Positions 13,724-20,857 of a DNA stretch of 20,871 bases are shown here, in pieces. Location: the IMG/VR virus record IMGVR_UViG_3300030090_005037, positions 1 through 20,871 of that record; one strand, given 5' to 3'. Positions within the stretch are counted from its first letter, which is position 1; the number at the start of each line of letters is the position of its first letter. The position numbers were made by a program, and so were the translations under genes. Source of the stretch: a virus. The notes under the pieces were generated by a model. That model searched no databases and was not told the origin of the DNA. It saw only the letters and a program-made list of their open reading frames with translations.

Positions 13724-16483
13724 ATGTTAAAAAACACAGCTTCCCAGACGATCTGCTTTCAAGGCATCTCGGCCACTGATGGTGACGCGGTTACCACTGG
13801 AACCCCAACCGTCTACGTGTTAGGCGATGGCGGAACAATGTCCACGGGCGGTGGCACCAAAACGCACGAGGGCCAGGGCGTCTATTCGTATGTCCCGACG
13901 CAGGCTGAAACGAACTACGATCACGTTTCATACACTATGGTCCTCAGCGGGGCGATCAATCATACGATCAACGTTTATCCATCCACGTTCGATTACACGT
14001 CGACGACACAGACGACCATCACAGAGTCTGTCTGGACGGCAGACCTGACGCAGGATGACTGGGATACCGCGGGGATGGCTGCAGACCAACTCTACGCTGC
14101 TCTGAACACTGTTGACACAAACGTTGACGCAATCTTGGTGGATACGGGGACCACCCTTCCCGGACAAATCAACGTCGTCGATGCAAACGTTGACGCGATT
14201 TTGGTTGACACTGGGACAACAATTCCGGCCACGCTGACGACCATCGACAACGAGATTGCGACGATCGATGTAAATGTTGATGCGATCCTTGAAGACACTG
14301 GAACAACGCTTCCAGCCACGTTGACCACGATCGATAACGAAATCGCGACCATCGATGCAAATGTTGATTCTATTCTCGAAGACACTGGGACGACGCTTCC
14401 GGCCACGTTGGCCACAATTGACGGAAACGTTGACGACATTCTGGAAGACACTGGAACAACGCTGCCGGCAAGTCTGACCACGATTGACAACGAGATTGAA
14501 GCAGTTGATACAGTTGTGGACGCAATCAAGGTGGTCACGGACCAGATGGCCTTCACCACATCAAATCAGCTTGATGTGCAAGTGATCTCGATGGCAACAG
14601 ATTCGATCACAGCGTCCGCGGCTGCTGCAGATTTCATCGGAGCGGCAGAAATTGCAGACAGTGCAGCAACCGAAATAGCTGACAAAATTGCGGCTGATTG
14701 GGTCGCTGGTGACGCATCGCCGTTGGCAATTGTGGCAGCGCTCAAGGCTGATTCGGAATGGGCAAACTTAGCCACGATTGACGCGAACATTGATTCAATA
14801 CTGGAAGACACCGGAACGACGCTTCCCGCCACGTTGGCGACCATCGATGCGAACGTTGACGACATTCTTGAAGACACTGGCACGACACTGCCTGCCACGC
14901 TGGCGACCATCGATGGCAACGTTGATTCAATTCTGGTCGACACCGGGACGACACTCCCTGCATCGTTGACGACGATCGACAACGAAATCGCAACGATCGA
15001 TGCCAATGTTGATTTGGTGCTCGCTGATACAAACGAATTGCAGACCGACTGGGTCAACGGCGGGCGACTTGATCTGCTTCTGGACACGGCGGCGGGCGCA
15101 GGTGGCACCGTTGATGCAAATATCACATCGATCCTTGGCACCGCGTTGACCGAAGCTACGGGCGGCAGAATCGCTGGGAACTTCGACACCTTTTTCGAGA
15201 ACTCGAACAGTGCTACCACCAAAGTCGTCGATGACATCGGGTCGGCAACGGTTAGCGGATCAATTGACGCCAATGTCACACAAATTAAAGGATCGGACGT
15301 TACTGAGACGACGGCAGGAAGGCTGGCTGCCAACTTCTCCACGCTTTTCGATAACGGGGATGCAGCTTCAACAAAAGTGCAGAACGATATTGGAACTGCA
15401 ACGTTTGGCAGTACGGTTGACGCCAACGTTGTGCAGTACCTCGGCACTGCGATTACAGAAACGACATCAGGGCGGGCGGCCCAAAACTGGTCGACGCTGT
15501 ATGACAATAATGACCAGGCGAGCGCGAAATTGTTATCGGATATCGGAACCGCAGTTGTGACCGGGCAGCTTAATGCAAATCTGACCGAAGTTCTTGGAAG
15601 CCCACTGACAGAAACAACAGCGTCGAACCTTGCCGACAACATCAGCCAGTTCTACGACTTGGACACGACGACCACAAAGACCGTCAACGATGTCGATCAG
15701 GCGACAGTCACCGCAACGGTGGATGCGAACATCACGCAGATTTTGGGAACGGCCATCGCTGAAAGTACGTCGGGTCGTATCGCGGCTAACTGGGACGAAT
15801 TTTATGACAACGATGACGCCGCCTCTGCTGTGACGCTGCAAACGCTGCAGGATGTGGACGACAGCATCACGAACATTGCTGGATCTGGTGCCCGAACTAT
15901 CACCGTCAACGTAAAAGACACCGCCAGCACGCCGGCGAATTTGGAAAACGCGAAGGTGCGACTGACTGAGGGGATTAACACCTTCACAGCAACCACAGAC
16001 GCAACCGGGAACGCAGTGTTCGGGCTGGATGATGCGACGTATTCCTACGCGATCACGAAGAACGGCTATGTGAGTGAAACAGGAACGATTGTTGTCACCG
16101 CGGACGCGACAGTGAACAAGGATATCGAGCAAAGCACGATCACCGGAAGCAGTGGAAGCGACACATCCACCGGCGTGTTGACGTGCTACGACGAAAACTA
16201 CGCGGCGGAAACGGGCGTAACGTTCAGCGTCCAGATGACTGTCGGGCCGGGTGTCGCCGGTGATGCACTCGACACGAAAGTGAGGACCGCCGATTCCGAC
16301 GGCGCAGGTCTGGTGCAGTTCACGAACCTGATCCGCGGAGCGACCTATCAGATCTGGCGGTCAACGTTCACATCCAGCAGCGTGTTCGGCTCAGTAGCCA
16401 CCGCGAATGCGAAAGTGACGTTCGTTGTTCCCGATTCTGCCAGCTTCGATCTGCCGGAAGTTCTGGGCGTGGATGACGAGTAA
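13724..16483 (+). CDS. Repeat-built tail fibre-like protein
   Basis: 919 residues from the ATG at 13724 (GAGAG just upstream; the frame also runs a little further up inside the Cys-rich gene). Order: a beta-rich N-terminal domain (residues 1-95, with TVYVLGDGGTMSTGGGT), likely the virion anchor; two arrays of 22/29-residue DTGTT repeats (140-270 and 362-434) with heptad-type Ile/Val spacing; five repeats of about 51 residues (463-711); a carboxypeptidase-regulatory/Ig-like domain (about 726-806, with VRLTEGINTFTATTDATGNA and VSETGTIVVTADATV); and a C-terminal beta domain (820-919) with VQFTNLIRGATYQIWRSTF, the likely distal domain. Long repetitive, low-Cys, coiled-coil-forming design fits a trimeric fibre or whisker. 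Fibre identity is inference; the repeats are seen directly. Confidence 0.82.
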   Translation: MLKNTASQTICFQGISATDGDAVTTGTPTVYVLGDGGTMSTGGGTKTHEGQGVYSYVPTQAETNYDHVSYTMVLSGAINHTINVYPSTFDYTSTTQTTITESVWTADLTQDDWDTAGMAADQLYAALNTVDTNVDAILVDTGTTLPGQINVVDANVDAILVDTGTTIPATLTTIDNEIATIDVNVDAILEDTGTTLPATLTTIDNEIATIDANVDSILEDTGTTLPATLATIDGNVDDILEDTGTTLPASLTTIDNEIEAVDTVVDAIKVVTDQMAFTTSNQLDVQVISMATDSITASAAAADFIGAAEIADSAATEIADKIAADWVAGDASPLAIVAALKADSEWANLATIDANIDSILEDTGTTLPATLATIDANVDDILEDTGTTLPATLATIDGNVDSILVDTGTTLPASLTTIDNEIATIDANVDLVLADTNELQTDWVNGGRLDLLLDTAAGAGGTVDANITSILGTALTEATGGRIAGNFDTFFENSNSATTKVVDDIGSATVSGSIDANVTQIKGSDVTETTAGRLAANFSTLFDNGDAASTKVQNDIGTATFGSTVDANVVQYLGTAITETTSGRAAQNWSTLYDNNDQASAKLLSDIGTAVVTGQLNANLTEVLGSPLTETTASNLADNISQFYDLDTTTTKTVNDVDQATVTATVDANITQILGTAIAESTSGRIAANWDEFYDNDDAASAVTLQTLQDVDDSITNIAGSGARTITVNVKDTASTPANLENAKVRLTEGINTFTATTDATGNAVFGLDDATYSYAITKNGYVSETGTIVVTADATVNKDIEQSTITGSSGSDTSTGVLTCYDENYAAETGVTFSVQMTVGPGVAGDALDTKVRTADSDGAGLVQFTNLIRGATYQIWRSTFTSSSVFGSVATANAKVTFVVPDSASFDLPEVLGVDDE
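14141..14533 (+). repeat. First array of DTGTT coiled-coil repeats (units of 22 or 29 residues)
   Basis: Five consecutive units starting with DTGTT, with lengths 22, 29, 29, 22 and 29 residues. The longer units carry an extra heptad (TIDNEIA) after the TLPATL turn. Hydrophobic Ile/Val/Leu spaced 4-3-4-3 in TIDNEIATIDANVD indicates a coiled coil. Codons differ between units, so these are protein repeats rather than recent DNA duplications. Confidence 0.9.
14807..15025 (+). repeat. Second array of DTGTT coiled-coil repeats
   Basis: Three further units of 22, 22 and 29 residues, followed by a degenerate fourth start (DTNEL). Same consensus as the first array, from which it is separated by a non-repetitive segment with Ala-rich helices (ADFIGAAEIADSAATEIADK). 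Confidence 0.88.
15110..15856 (+). repeat. Five tandem repeats of about 51 residues in the fibre protein
   Basis: Units begin at 15110, 15263, 15416, 15569 and 15719 (51, 51, 51, 50 and about 46 residues). Shared pattern: V-D-A-N-I, then LGTALTETTSGRIAANW, then a Phe/Tyr-rich turn ending in DN, then a Lys/Val segment with DIGTATV. The GR(I/L)AANx(D/S)xFxD core is the best kept part. The fourth unit is most diverged. Confidence 0.9.
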
Positions 16484-16509
16484 AGCATGGTTTCAGAAAG
16501 GGGAAAGCG

Positions 16510-16860
16510 ATGTCTCTATACGACAGATTCCGCGGCAAAGACGACGCAGCAAAGCTGCCAATCTGGCCAACCATTTCGACAGTTGCCGAGATTCTCTCCG
16601 GTCAGGTAACCGATCAGCAGGCAATCGAGCGTTTCAATCTGGGCAGCGTCGAGCAGCAAGAATTTGCGCAGGTTAAAACGCACGTCGTCCAGAAAATCGA
16701 GGGCGTCCGCGACTCGCTGACGGCGGTTGGGTTAGCAGATGAAACCGCTACGACGATCGCTCGCGCAGTTATTCGAAATGATGTCACCCAGACGCTGATG
16801 CGTGCGGAGTTGGGATACGATTCCCGTGAGCAATTCAACTCAGATCTAGGGATTGACTGA
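16510..16860 (+). CDS. Helical hypothetical virion-region protein
   Basis: 116 residues; ATG at 16510 behind GAAAGGGGAAAG, a strong ribosome site. The protein is largely helical: LPIWPTISTVAEILSG, VTDQQAIERFNLGSVEQQEF, TATTIARAVIRNDVTQTLM. It ends DSREQFNSDLGID. No motif recognised. Similar small helical proteins are often encoded beside fibre genes as assembly factors or linkers; that role is only suggested by position. It overlaps the next ATG (TGATG). Confidence 0.62.
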   Translation: MSLYDRFRGKDDAAKLPIWPTISTVAEILSGQVTDQQAIERFNLGSVEQQEFAQVKTHVVQKIEGVRDSLTAVGLADETATTIARAVIRNDVTQTLMRAELGYDSREQFNSDLGID

Positions 16861-18203
16861 TGGCGTTGTTGGCCGAAGTCAAACACGAAACAGCGCCGAC
16901 CACACACGGTAGCCAGACTGTGTCGTACAGTGCAGGTCATTGGGGCAGCAATGCGCCGAAGCTGTTGTTTCACCTCGGCACGCAAAACGACGGAACCGCG
17001 ATCAGTCAACACGCTGACTTCAGCTTCGGGTTCGGCAACGCCGATGAAATGGCGGCATTTGGTTTTTTTAATGAAGACTCGCAAAGCAGCAAGTCAGATA
17101 CACAGTATGGAATCCAAACGGCATACGTTGCATCGCACCTAAACGACGGCGCGGCGATCTCGGAAGCGGCTGCGGTCACCGGGTTAGCGGCGGCGGAGTC
17201 GACGTTGTATTGGAGCACAGTCACTGGCGACGGCCGGACGTTCGGTCATCTTGCCCTCGGCGGTGATGCGATTGAGGAGATCTCGATTGATGTGATTGAG
17301 ACACCGCTCGCAACAGGCGAAGTGTCATATACTGCACCGGGGTTTCAGCCGGATGCGTTGGTCGCTTTTTTTGGAAGCACGACTGCAAACTTTCCGTACC
17401 GCGTCATAGGATCATACGTGGGCCTCGGAGTTTCAGACGGGACGACCGACGTGAGCTGCTACCAAACCGCGCTCAACAATCAGTCGACGAGCGGAACTCG
17501 ATCGCTCATGCGCGATGAATTGATATCGATTTTTGCGCATCACGGCGGCGCACAGGAAACGGCGACGGTCAGTAGCCTCGATGAAAACGGTTACACACTC
17601 GATTGGACATATTCACTGGGAGGCACTGCGCGCGAAGTGCTCATTCTTGCAATCAAAGGCCCAGCTGCAAAAGTGATTCGAGCAACGCAGCCAGCGACAG
17701 ATTCGACAGTGAGTCGCGACGCAGGTTTTGCCCCGAAAGCCGCGCTCGGTTTGATGTCAATGAAAACGGCCAGTAGTGACTCGACTGATCACTCGCGCAT
17801 GGGTGTTGGCTTTTGGGCGGCAGAAAGTGACGGCCAAGCAAGCGGCGGGGCATTAGACGAAGACGGGAAAAGCGTCACAAACACGGATAGTTTTTACAGC
17901 ACCGCTCATGGCCTAAAAAATTACGACCATTCGCAGAGTATCTCGGGGCAGGCGACGGTCAGCGCGAGCGGCGACGACCTCACCGAGACCTGGACGAATA
18001 CTGACGGCACAGAATACGCCCACGCGTGGCTCGTACTGGGCGATACGCCTGTGATCACTCCGCCGGGTCATTCCGGACGAATCGATGCCGCGCAGGTCTA
18101 TCAAGACGGGACGGTCACGGGAATGACGGCGCAGGCTGGCGTCAGCGCTGGCGCGGTTACTCGATCAAAAACAATCGCTGGGCAAATAATAGGGGCAACG
18201 TAA
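16860..18203 (+). CDS. Virion protein with three copies of one beta-rich domain
   Basis: 447 residues. Three internal units share landmarks: 'x-P-K/D-A/L-L' near APKLLFHLGTQ (32-42), QPDALVAFFGS (163-173) and APKAALGLMSM (291-301). A second glycine-rich strand follows in each (FSFGFGN around 54, SYVGLGVSDG 185-194, SRMGVGFWAAES 312-323). Each unit closes with a Trp-containing strand pair (STLYWSTVTGDGRTFGHLAL, YTLDWTYSLGGTAREVLILA, LTETWTNTDGTEYAHAWLVL). The C-terminal 50 residues after PVITPPGHSGR are a separate low-complexity tail (VTGMTAQAGVSAGAVT). Lack of catalytic motifs, Gly/Ser/Asp richness and position after the fibre point to a surface or receptor-binding role, which is inference. 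Coupled to the next gene by a TAATG overlap. Confidence 0.7.
   Translation: MALLAEVKHETAPTTHGSQTVSYSAGHWGSNAPKLLFHLGTQNDGTAISQHADFSFGFGNADEMAAFGFFNEDSQSSKSDTQYGIQTAYVASHLNDGAAISEAAAVTGLAAAESTLYWSTVTGDGRTFGHLALGGDAIEEISIDVIETPLATGEVSYTAPGFQPDALVAFFGSTTANFPYRVIGSYVGLGVSDGTTDVSCYQTALNNQSTSGTRSLMRDELISIFAHHGGAQETATVSSLDENGYTLDWTYSLGGTAREVLILAIKGPAAKVIRATQPATDSTVSRDAGFAPKAALGLMSMKTASSDSTDHSRMGVGFWAAESDGQASGGALDEDGKSVTNTDSFYSTAHGLKNYDHSQSISGQATVSASGDDLTETWTNTDGTEYAHAWLVLGDTPVITPPGHSGRIDAAQVYQDGTVTGMTAQAGVSAGAVTRSKTIAGQIIGAT
16917..18047 (+). repeat. Three diverged tandem copies of a 120-125 residue domain
   Basis: Residues about 20-137, 150-268 and 278-396 of the protein share the landmark order described for the parent gene: a P-x-A-hydrophobic strand, a GxG strand and a Trp strand followed by a small hydrophobic closing strand. 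Protein identity between copies looks low, so these are old duplications. Confidence 0.6.
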
Positions 18204-18571
18204 TGACGGTGACTGGCATAACAAAAGAAGATTCTGCATTTACGGTTCTACTCCGCGTTCAACACGACGGCGCGGCCGCGGTTCAGGCGGATGTGGATGC
18301 TATCGAGTATCAAATTTTCGAGACCGACAGCACATCGGCGCACACAGAGGCAACCTCACTGACAGTGGCCGATGTTATTTACGACACGCTGCAAACAGGT
18401 GGCGGCTGGAACACCGATACGACTGGATGGAATTTTAAGCACAATGTCGCGGCGACAACGTTCCCGACGCCAGGCGCGTACGAAATGGAATACAAAGTGA
18501 CCTTCAGTGGATCGTCGGTCGTCTATTTAGATCCGGTGCGAGTTGTTGTCCAGGCTATCAAGTCGACGTGA
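18203..18571 (+). CDS. Small beta-rich virion-region protein
   Basis: 122 residues from the ATG at 18203, which shares its A with the previous TAA; AGGGGCAACG is the ribosome site. A longer upstream reading of this frame is Arg-rich noise. Notable stretches: AIEYQIFETDSTSAHTEATS, YDTLQTGGGWNTDTTGWNFK and FPTPGAYEMEYKVTFSGSSV. The pattern of a strand with 'Y.I', a 'D.tGWNF.h' centre and an 'Y.. Y.v.f' closing strand is one I associate with small proteins near phage tail or fibre genes, without a known function. It probably has an Ig-like sandwich fold. No catalytic residues are visible. Confidence 0.65.
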   Translation: MTVTGITKEDSAFTVLLRVQHDGAAAVQADVDAIEYQIFETDSTSAHTEATSLTVADVIYDTLQTGGGWNTDTTGWNFKHNVAATTFPTPGAYEMEYKVTFSGSSVVYLDPVRVVVQAIKST

Positions 18572-18586
18572 AACAGGGGACGCAAG

Positions 18587-18802
18587 ATGGACGAGCAACT
18601 GATTACAACTGGTGCTACCGTTTCTGCTGGAGCGACTGCAATTGTGTACCTGTGGCGACAGGTGCAAGAGGCATCCGCACGGTGTGAAAAGAAGCTGTCA
18701 GCGTGTGAAGAAGCGCACGGGGCCGCGGAAGCGGAATTGCGGTGCCTTGCGGAAAGGGTAGGGTCTCTTGAAGGGAAGCTGGAGATACTAAGTTCGAAGT
18801 GA
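18587..18802 (+). CDS. Small N-terminal membrane-anchored coiled-coil protein (holin-like candidate)
   Basis: 71 residues; ATG at 18587 behind CAGGGGACG. Residues 6-22 (TTGATVSAGATAIVYLW) are a single short hydrophobic segment, followed by RQVQEASARCEKKLSACEEA and a heptad-rich helix (AELRCLAERVGSLEGKLEIL). One membrane segment plus a soluble coiled coil resembles small phage holin, holin-inhibitor or spanin-like proteins, and the gene lies near the end of the late operon where lysis genes often sit. No endolysin is seen beside it, so lysis function is a guess. The three cysteines might form disulfides if exported. Confidence 0.6.
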   Translation: MDEQLITTGATVSAGATAIVYLWRQVQEASARCEKKLSACEEAHGAAEAELRCLAERVGSLEGKLEILSSK

Positions 18803-18819
18803 CCGCACGGAGGTGCGCG

Positions 18820-19062
18820 ATGGGCAAAAAATTGTCGAACATTGAAACGGTCGACGCGTTGTGCAACGTAACTCGAAGGCGTCGGCGAACGTGGCTAGCG
18901 ACTTTGACGGAGAAACAGCAACAGCAATGTTGCGAAGTTCGGGACCGGGTCCAGGCAGAAAGCCTCCCAGCAAATACGGTCGCCAGAAATCTCATCGAAC
19001 ATTTCGAATTGGCAGTCAGCACGCAGACCGTGGCGAAGTGGCTCACGGAGTCGCCAGCATGA
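18820..19062 (+). CDS. Small HTH-like basic protein
   Basis: 80 residues from the ATG at 18820, chosen because GGAGG lies 6 bases before it; a GTG at 18799 would add 7 residues. Layout: basic linker (RRRRRTWLATLTEKQQQQC), helix (EVRDRVQAESLPANTVARNL), then IEHFELAVSTQTVAKWLTE. The closing 'V-S-x-x-T-V-A-K-W-L' is the recognition-helix pattern of a helix-turn-helix domain. Such small W..L..EQ.. proteins occur near phage late genes; a DNA-binding or small-terminase-like role is possible but unproven. The TGA overlaps the next ATG (ATGA). Confidence 0.62.
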   Translation: MGKKLSNIETVDALCNVTRRRRRTWLATLTEKQQQQCCEVRDRVQAESLPANTVARNLIEHFELAVSTQTVAKWLTESPA

Positions 19063-19997
19063 CAAGCAAAGTTGACGACATTGTCGGAACCGCCAGTCCG
19101 GCGGTGAAGGCGCTGGAAGAGCAAGTCGCCAAGCTGGAACAGGCGCTGGCGAAGGCACGATCAGCCAAACATAAGATCCCGACACAGAAAAGCCGGGCGA
19201 GTAAACGCGGAACATTTATCCGTGTGTTTTTGCCTGACACACATGGCAATCTGGTTGATCCGTCTGCGTTGTCGGCGTTCATGGCGGATCTGTCGCTGCT
19301 GCAGCCCCGCGAAATCTACTGCCTGGGTGACCATTTAGACTGCGGTGGCTGGTTGGCGCAGCACTTAACGCTCGGGTTTGTGCCCGAATGCGATAACACT
19401 TTTGAGGATGATGTCTGCGCGGCAAACGCCATGCTTGACGACGTGCAAAAACGCTGCCCCAAGGCCAAAATTTGGTATCTAGAGGGTAACCATGAAGAGC
19501 GGTTGGAACGCTTTATCATTAGTGCTGTGCTCCGCCACGGGAAAGATGCGGCGTTTCTTCGGAAACTCTGCGGACCTGAGACTGTTCTGCATCTCGATCA
19601 AAGAAACATACCCTACATCACCAAAGGGAAATGTTACGGTGAATGCAGGGTCCAGGGGACGATCAAAGCTGGGCGCGTGTACGTGACGCACGGGACGCGG
19701 CACGGAAAGAACGCTGCCCACGCAATGCTTCAGCGGTTTGGTGCAAGCGTGGTCTTCGGGCACGTGCATAAGCTGATGAGCGTCATGGATCGCAACGTCC
19801 ATGATGGTGAGATCGGAGCCTGGAGCGTGGGCCACTTATCGAGGCAGCAACCGCTGTGGAGGCACGGTGACCCGACTGACTGGTCGCAGGGCTACGGTTT
19901 TCAGATCGTCCAGCCGTCCGGCGATTTCCTGCATATCAACGTCCCGATCATCGACGGGAAATCCTATCTGGCCAGCCTCGGAAAGCTGCTGACATGA
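19059..19997 (+). CDS. Calcineurin-like metallophosphoesterase
   Basis: 312 residues from the ATG at 19059 (ATGA coupling); the frame upstream of it is shadow. All five metal-binding motifs of the superfamily are present: D60-T-H62 (LPDTHGN), G90-D91-HLD, G143-N144-H145-E, H211 (VTHGTRHGKN) and G234-H235-V-H237. The dinuclear centre should be intact, so phosphodiester or phosphomonoester hydrolysis is expected. N-terminal residues 14-36 form a coiled coil (ALEEQVAKLEQALAKARSA) that may oligomerise or dock a partner. Substrate is unknown: phage relatives have been associated with nucleic-acid cleavage or nucleotide turnover in general, but nothing here decides it. It lies between the HTH-like and HExxH genes. 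Confidence 0.88.
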   Translation: MTSKVDDIVGTASPAVKALEEQVAKLEQALAKARSAKHKIPTQKSRASKRGTFIRVFLPDTHGNLVDPSALSAFMADLSLLQPREIYCLGDHLDCGGWLAQHLTLGFVPECDNTFEDDVCAANAMLDDVQKRCPKAKIWYLEGNHEERLERFIISAVLRHGKDAAFLRKLCGPETVLHLDQRNIPYITKGKCYGECRVQGTIKAGRVYVTHGTRHGKNAAHAMLQRFGASVVFGHVHKLMSVMDRNVHDGEIGAWSVGHLSRQQPLWRHGDPTDWSQGYGFQIVQPSGDFLHINVPIIDGKSYLASLGKLLT

Positions 19998-20272
19998 TGG
20001 TGACCATTCATGGCAAACGCTGGCGTATCAGGTTTTGCAAGCTCAATAAGGCAACGCTGGGCGAGTGTGATTCGCCAGACACGCCAAAAAAAGAAATCAG
20101 GATTCGAGAAGACCTCCGAGGTCTACAGAAGCTCGACACCCTCTGTCATGAAATTTTCCACGCAGTTGATTATTGGCGGAACAGCGAAGAATTCGTTGAT
20201 GGGACGGGCACGGCGCTGGCGGCGACTCTCTGGAAATGCGGCCTCCGATGGAACGACGAAAATGAGGAATGA
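19994..20272 (+). CDS. Small HExxH zinc metallopeptidase-like protein
   Basis: 92 residues, starting at the ATG overlapping the previous stop (19994; a second ATG at 19997 is possible). H52-E53-I-F-H56 in LDTLCHEIFHAVDYWRN is a zincin active site, and E65/E66 of NSEEFVDG is a plausible third ligand or closing residue. The N-terminus (VTIHGKRWRIRFCKLNKATL) is a beta strand pair, as in small phage-encoded HExxH proteins that follow the 'HELLHA ... sEe.ve ... l...L' plan. Expected activity: zinc-dependent peptidase; target unknown. The end (TALAATLWKCGLRW) is a helix. Length about 90 is right for the family. Overlaps the next gene. Confidence 0.75.
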   Translation: MMVTIHGKRWRIRFCKLNKATLGECDSPDTPKKEIRIREDLRGLQKLDTLCHEIFHAVDYWRNSEEFVDGTGTALAATLWKCGLRWNDENEE

Positions 20273-20444
20273 AACCATCCAGCAGTTGCAGGAAGAGTAT
20301 CGTCAGATCGAACGGCAAATGGACGAACAGCGCGAACGGCTGGCCGTCATCTGGGGAGAACTCGCGCGGCGTAAACGTGACGACCGGCCCCGCCATACAT
20401 CGGTGACGATCGACGCAGACGGGCGGTACAGCCGCACGCCCTAG
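20262..20444 (+). CDS. Small coiled-coil hypothetical protein
   Basis: 60 residues from the ATG at 20262, inside the 3' end of the previous gene. MRNETIQQLQEEYRQIERQM and DEQRERLAVIWGELARRKRD form one long charged helix, followed by a short basic tail with TIDADGRYSRTP. No family recognised. Its TAG (20442-20444) overlaps, within the palindrome CTAG, the stop of the gene on the opposite strand; this is the last + strand gene in view. Confidence 0.55.
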   Translation: MRNETIQQLQEEYRQIERQMDEQRERLAVIWGELARRKRDDRPRHTSVTIDADGRYSRTP

Positions 20445-20722
20445 CCTTCGTCCGAACGTTTCAACGCAGCGTGATACGCAGCCTGCAGACGCTCAGCCTC
20501 AGCGATAGCAGCTTCTGCTGCTGTCTTCAGGCTGTTGAGCTTTTTTCCCGGCGCGTCTGCGATCGCAGCAGACAGCACACGCCGAATCCATTCGCTCGTT
20601 TCGAGCAGTTCTGCTTCAGCTGCTTCCTCGATCTGCGATTTCATCGCGCTTGGCAGCGCGAACAGGATTCGCGCATCTTTCGCGCTGCCGGATGACGAGC
20701 GCTTCCGTGTCGTTCGTTTCAT
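20441..20722 (-). CDS. Ribbon-helix-helix (Arc/CopG-type) DNA-binding protein
   Basis: 93 residues, the only convincing minus-strand gene. A basic N-terminus (MKRTTRKRSSSGSAKDA) is followed by a strand-helix-helix: ARILFALPSAMKSQIEEAAE and LLETSEWIRRVLSAAI. 'ILFALP' as the DNA-contacting strand and 'SEWIRRVL' as the second helix are typical of ribbon-helix-helix repressors. A C-terminal Ala/Glu-rich helix (LKTAAEAAIAEAERLQAAYH) may oligomerise. The ATG is at 20720-20722 with no strong ribosome site. The gene is convergent with the late operon. Likely autoregulator or regulator of a divergently oriented region off the right edge, inferred from its position beside palindromic DNA. Confidence 0.75.
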   Translation of the reverse strand: MKRTTRKRSSSGSAKDARILFALPSAMKSQIEEAAEAELLETSEWIRRVLSAAIADAPGKKLNSLKTAAEAAIAEAERLQAAYHAALKRSDEG

Positions 20723-20824
20723 GTATGTGTGTGTTCGCTAAAGCCCGCGAGGAATACAGACAGTGCTCAGGTATCCGCAAGAAACGTCGCCTGCGGGTGT
20801 TTGTAGACGACAAAACGATACAGG

Positions 20825-20842
20825 CAACCGACCAGACGGTTG
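20825..20842. promoter_or_regulatory. Inverted repeat CAACCG-N6-CGGTTG
   Basis: A perfect 6-base inverted repeat with a 6-base spacer, about 105 bases upstream of the regulator start. It abuts the next palindrome, sharing base 20842. A binding site for a dimeric regulator or half of a two-hairpin structure is possible; no direct evidence of binding. Confidence 0.4.
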
Positions 20843-20857
20843 AACTTTGTAAAGTTC
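20842..20857. promoter_or_regulatory. Palindrome GAACTTT-GT-AAAGTTC
   Basis: A perfect 16-base two-fold symmetric sequence (7-base arms, 2-base centre) in AT-rich DNA, followed by CCG and six T's. As DNA it looks like an operator half-pair; as RNA it could be a short 6-bp stem with a 4-base loop before a T-run, hence a weak + strand terminator. The segment 20723-20871 has no ORF I believe, and no clear promoter was seen. Confidence 0.45.

Noticed and set aside
14092-15642. Two long minus-strand open frames opposite the fibre repeats
   Set aside because: They are Ser/Val-rich mirror images of the repeat codons; the repetitive sense sequence explains the lack of stops.
13724-16483. Diversity-generating retroelement target or recent tandem DNA duplication in the fibre gene
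   Set aside because: No reverse transcriptase or template repeat is visible, and the repeats differ at many synonymous positions.
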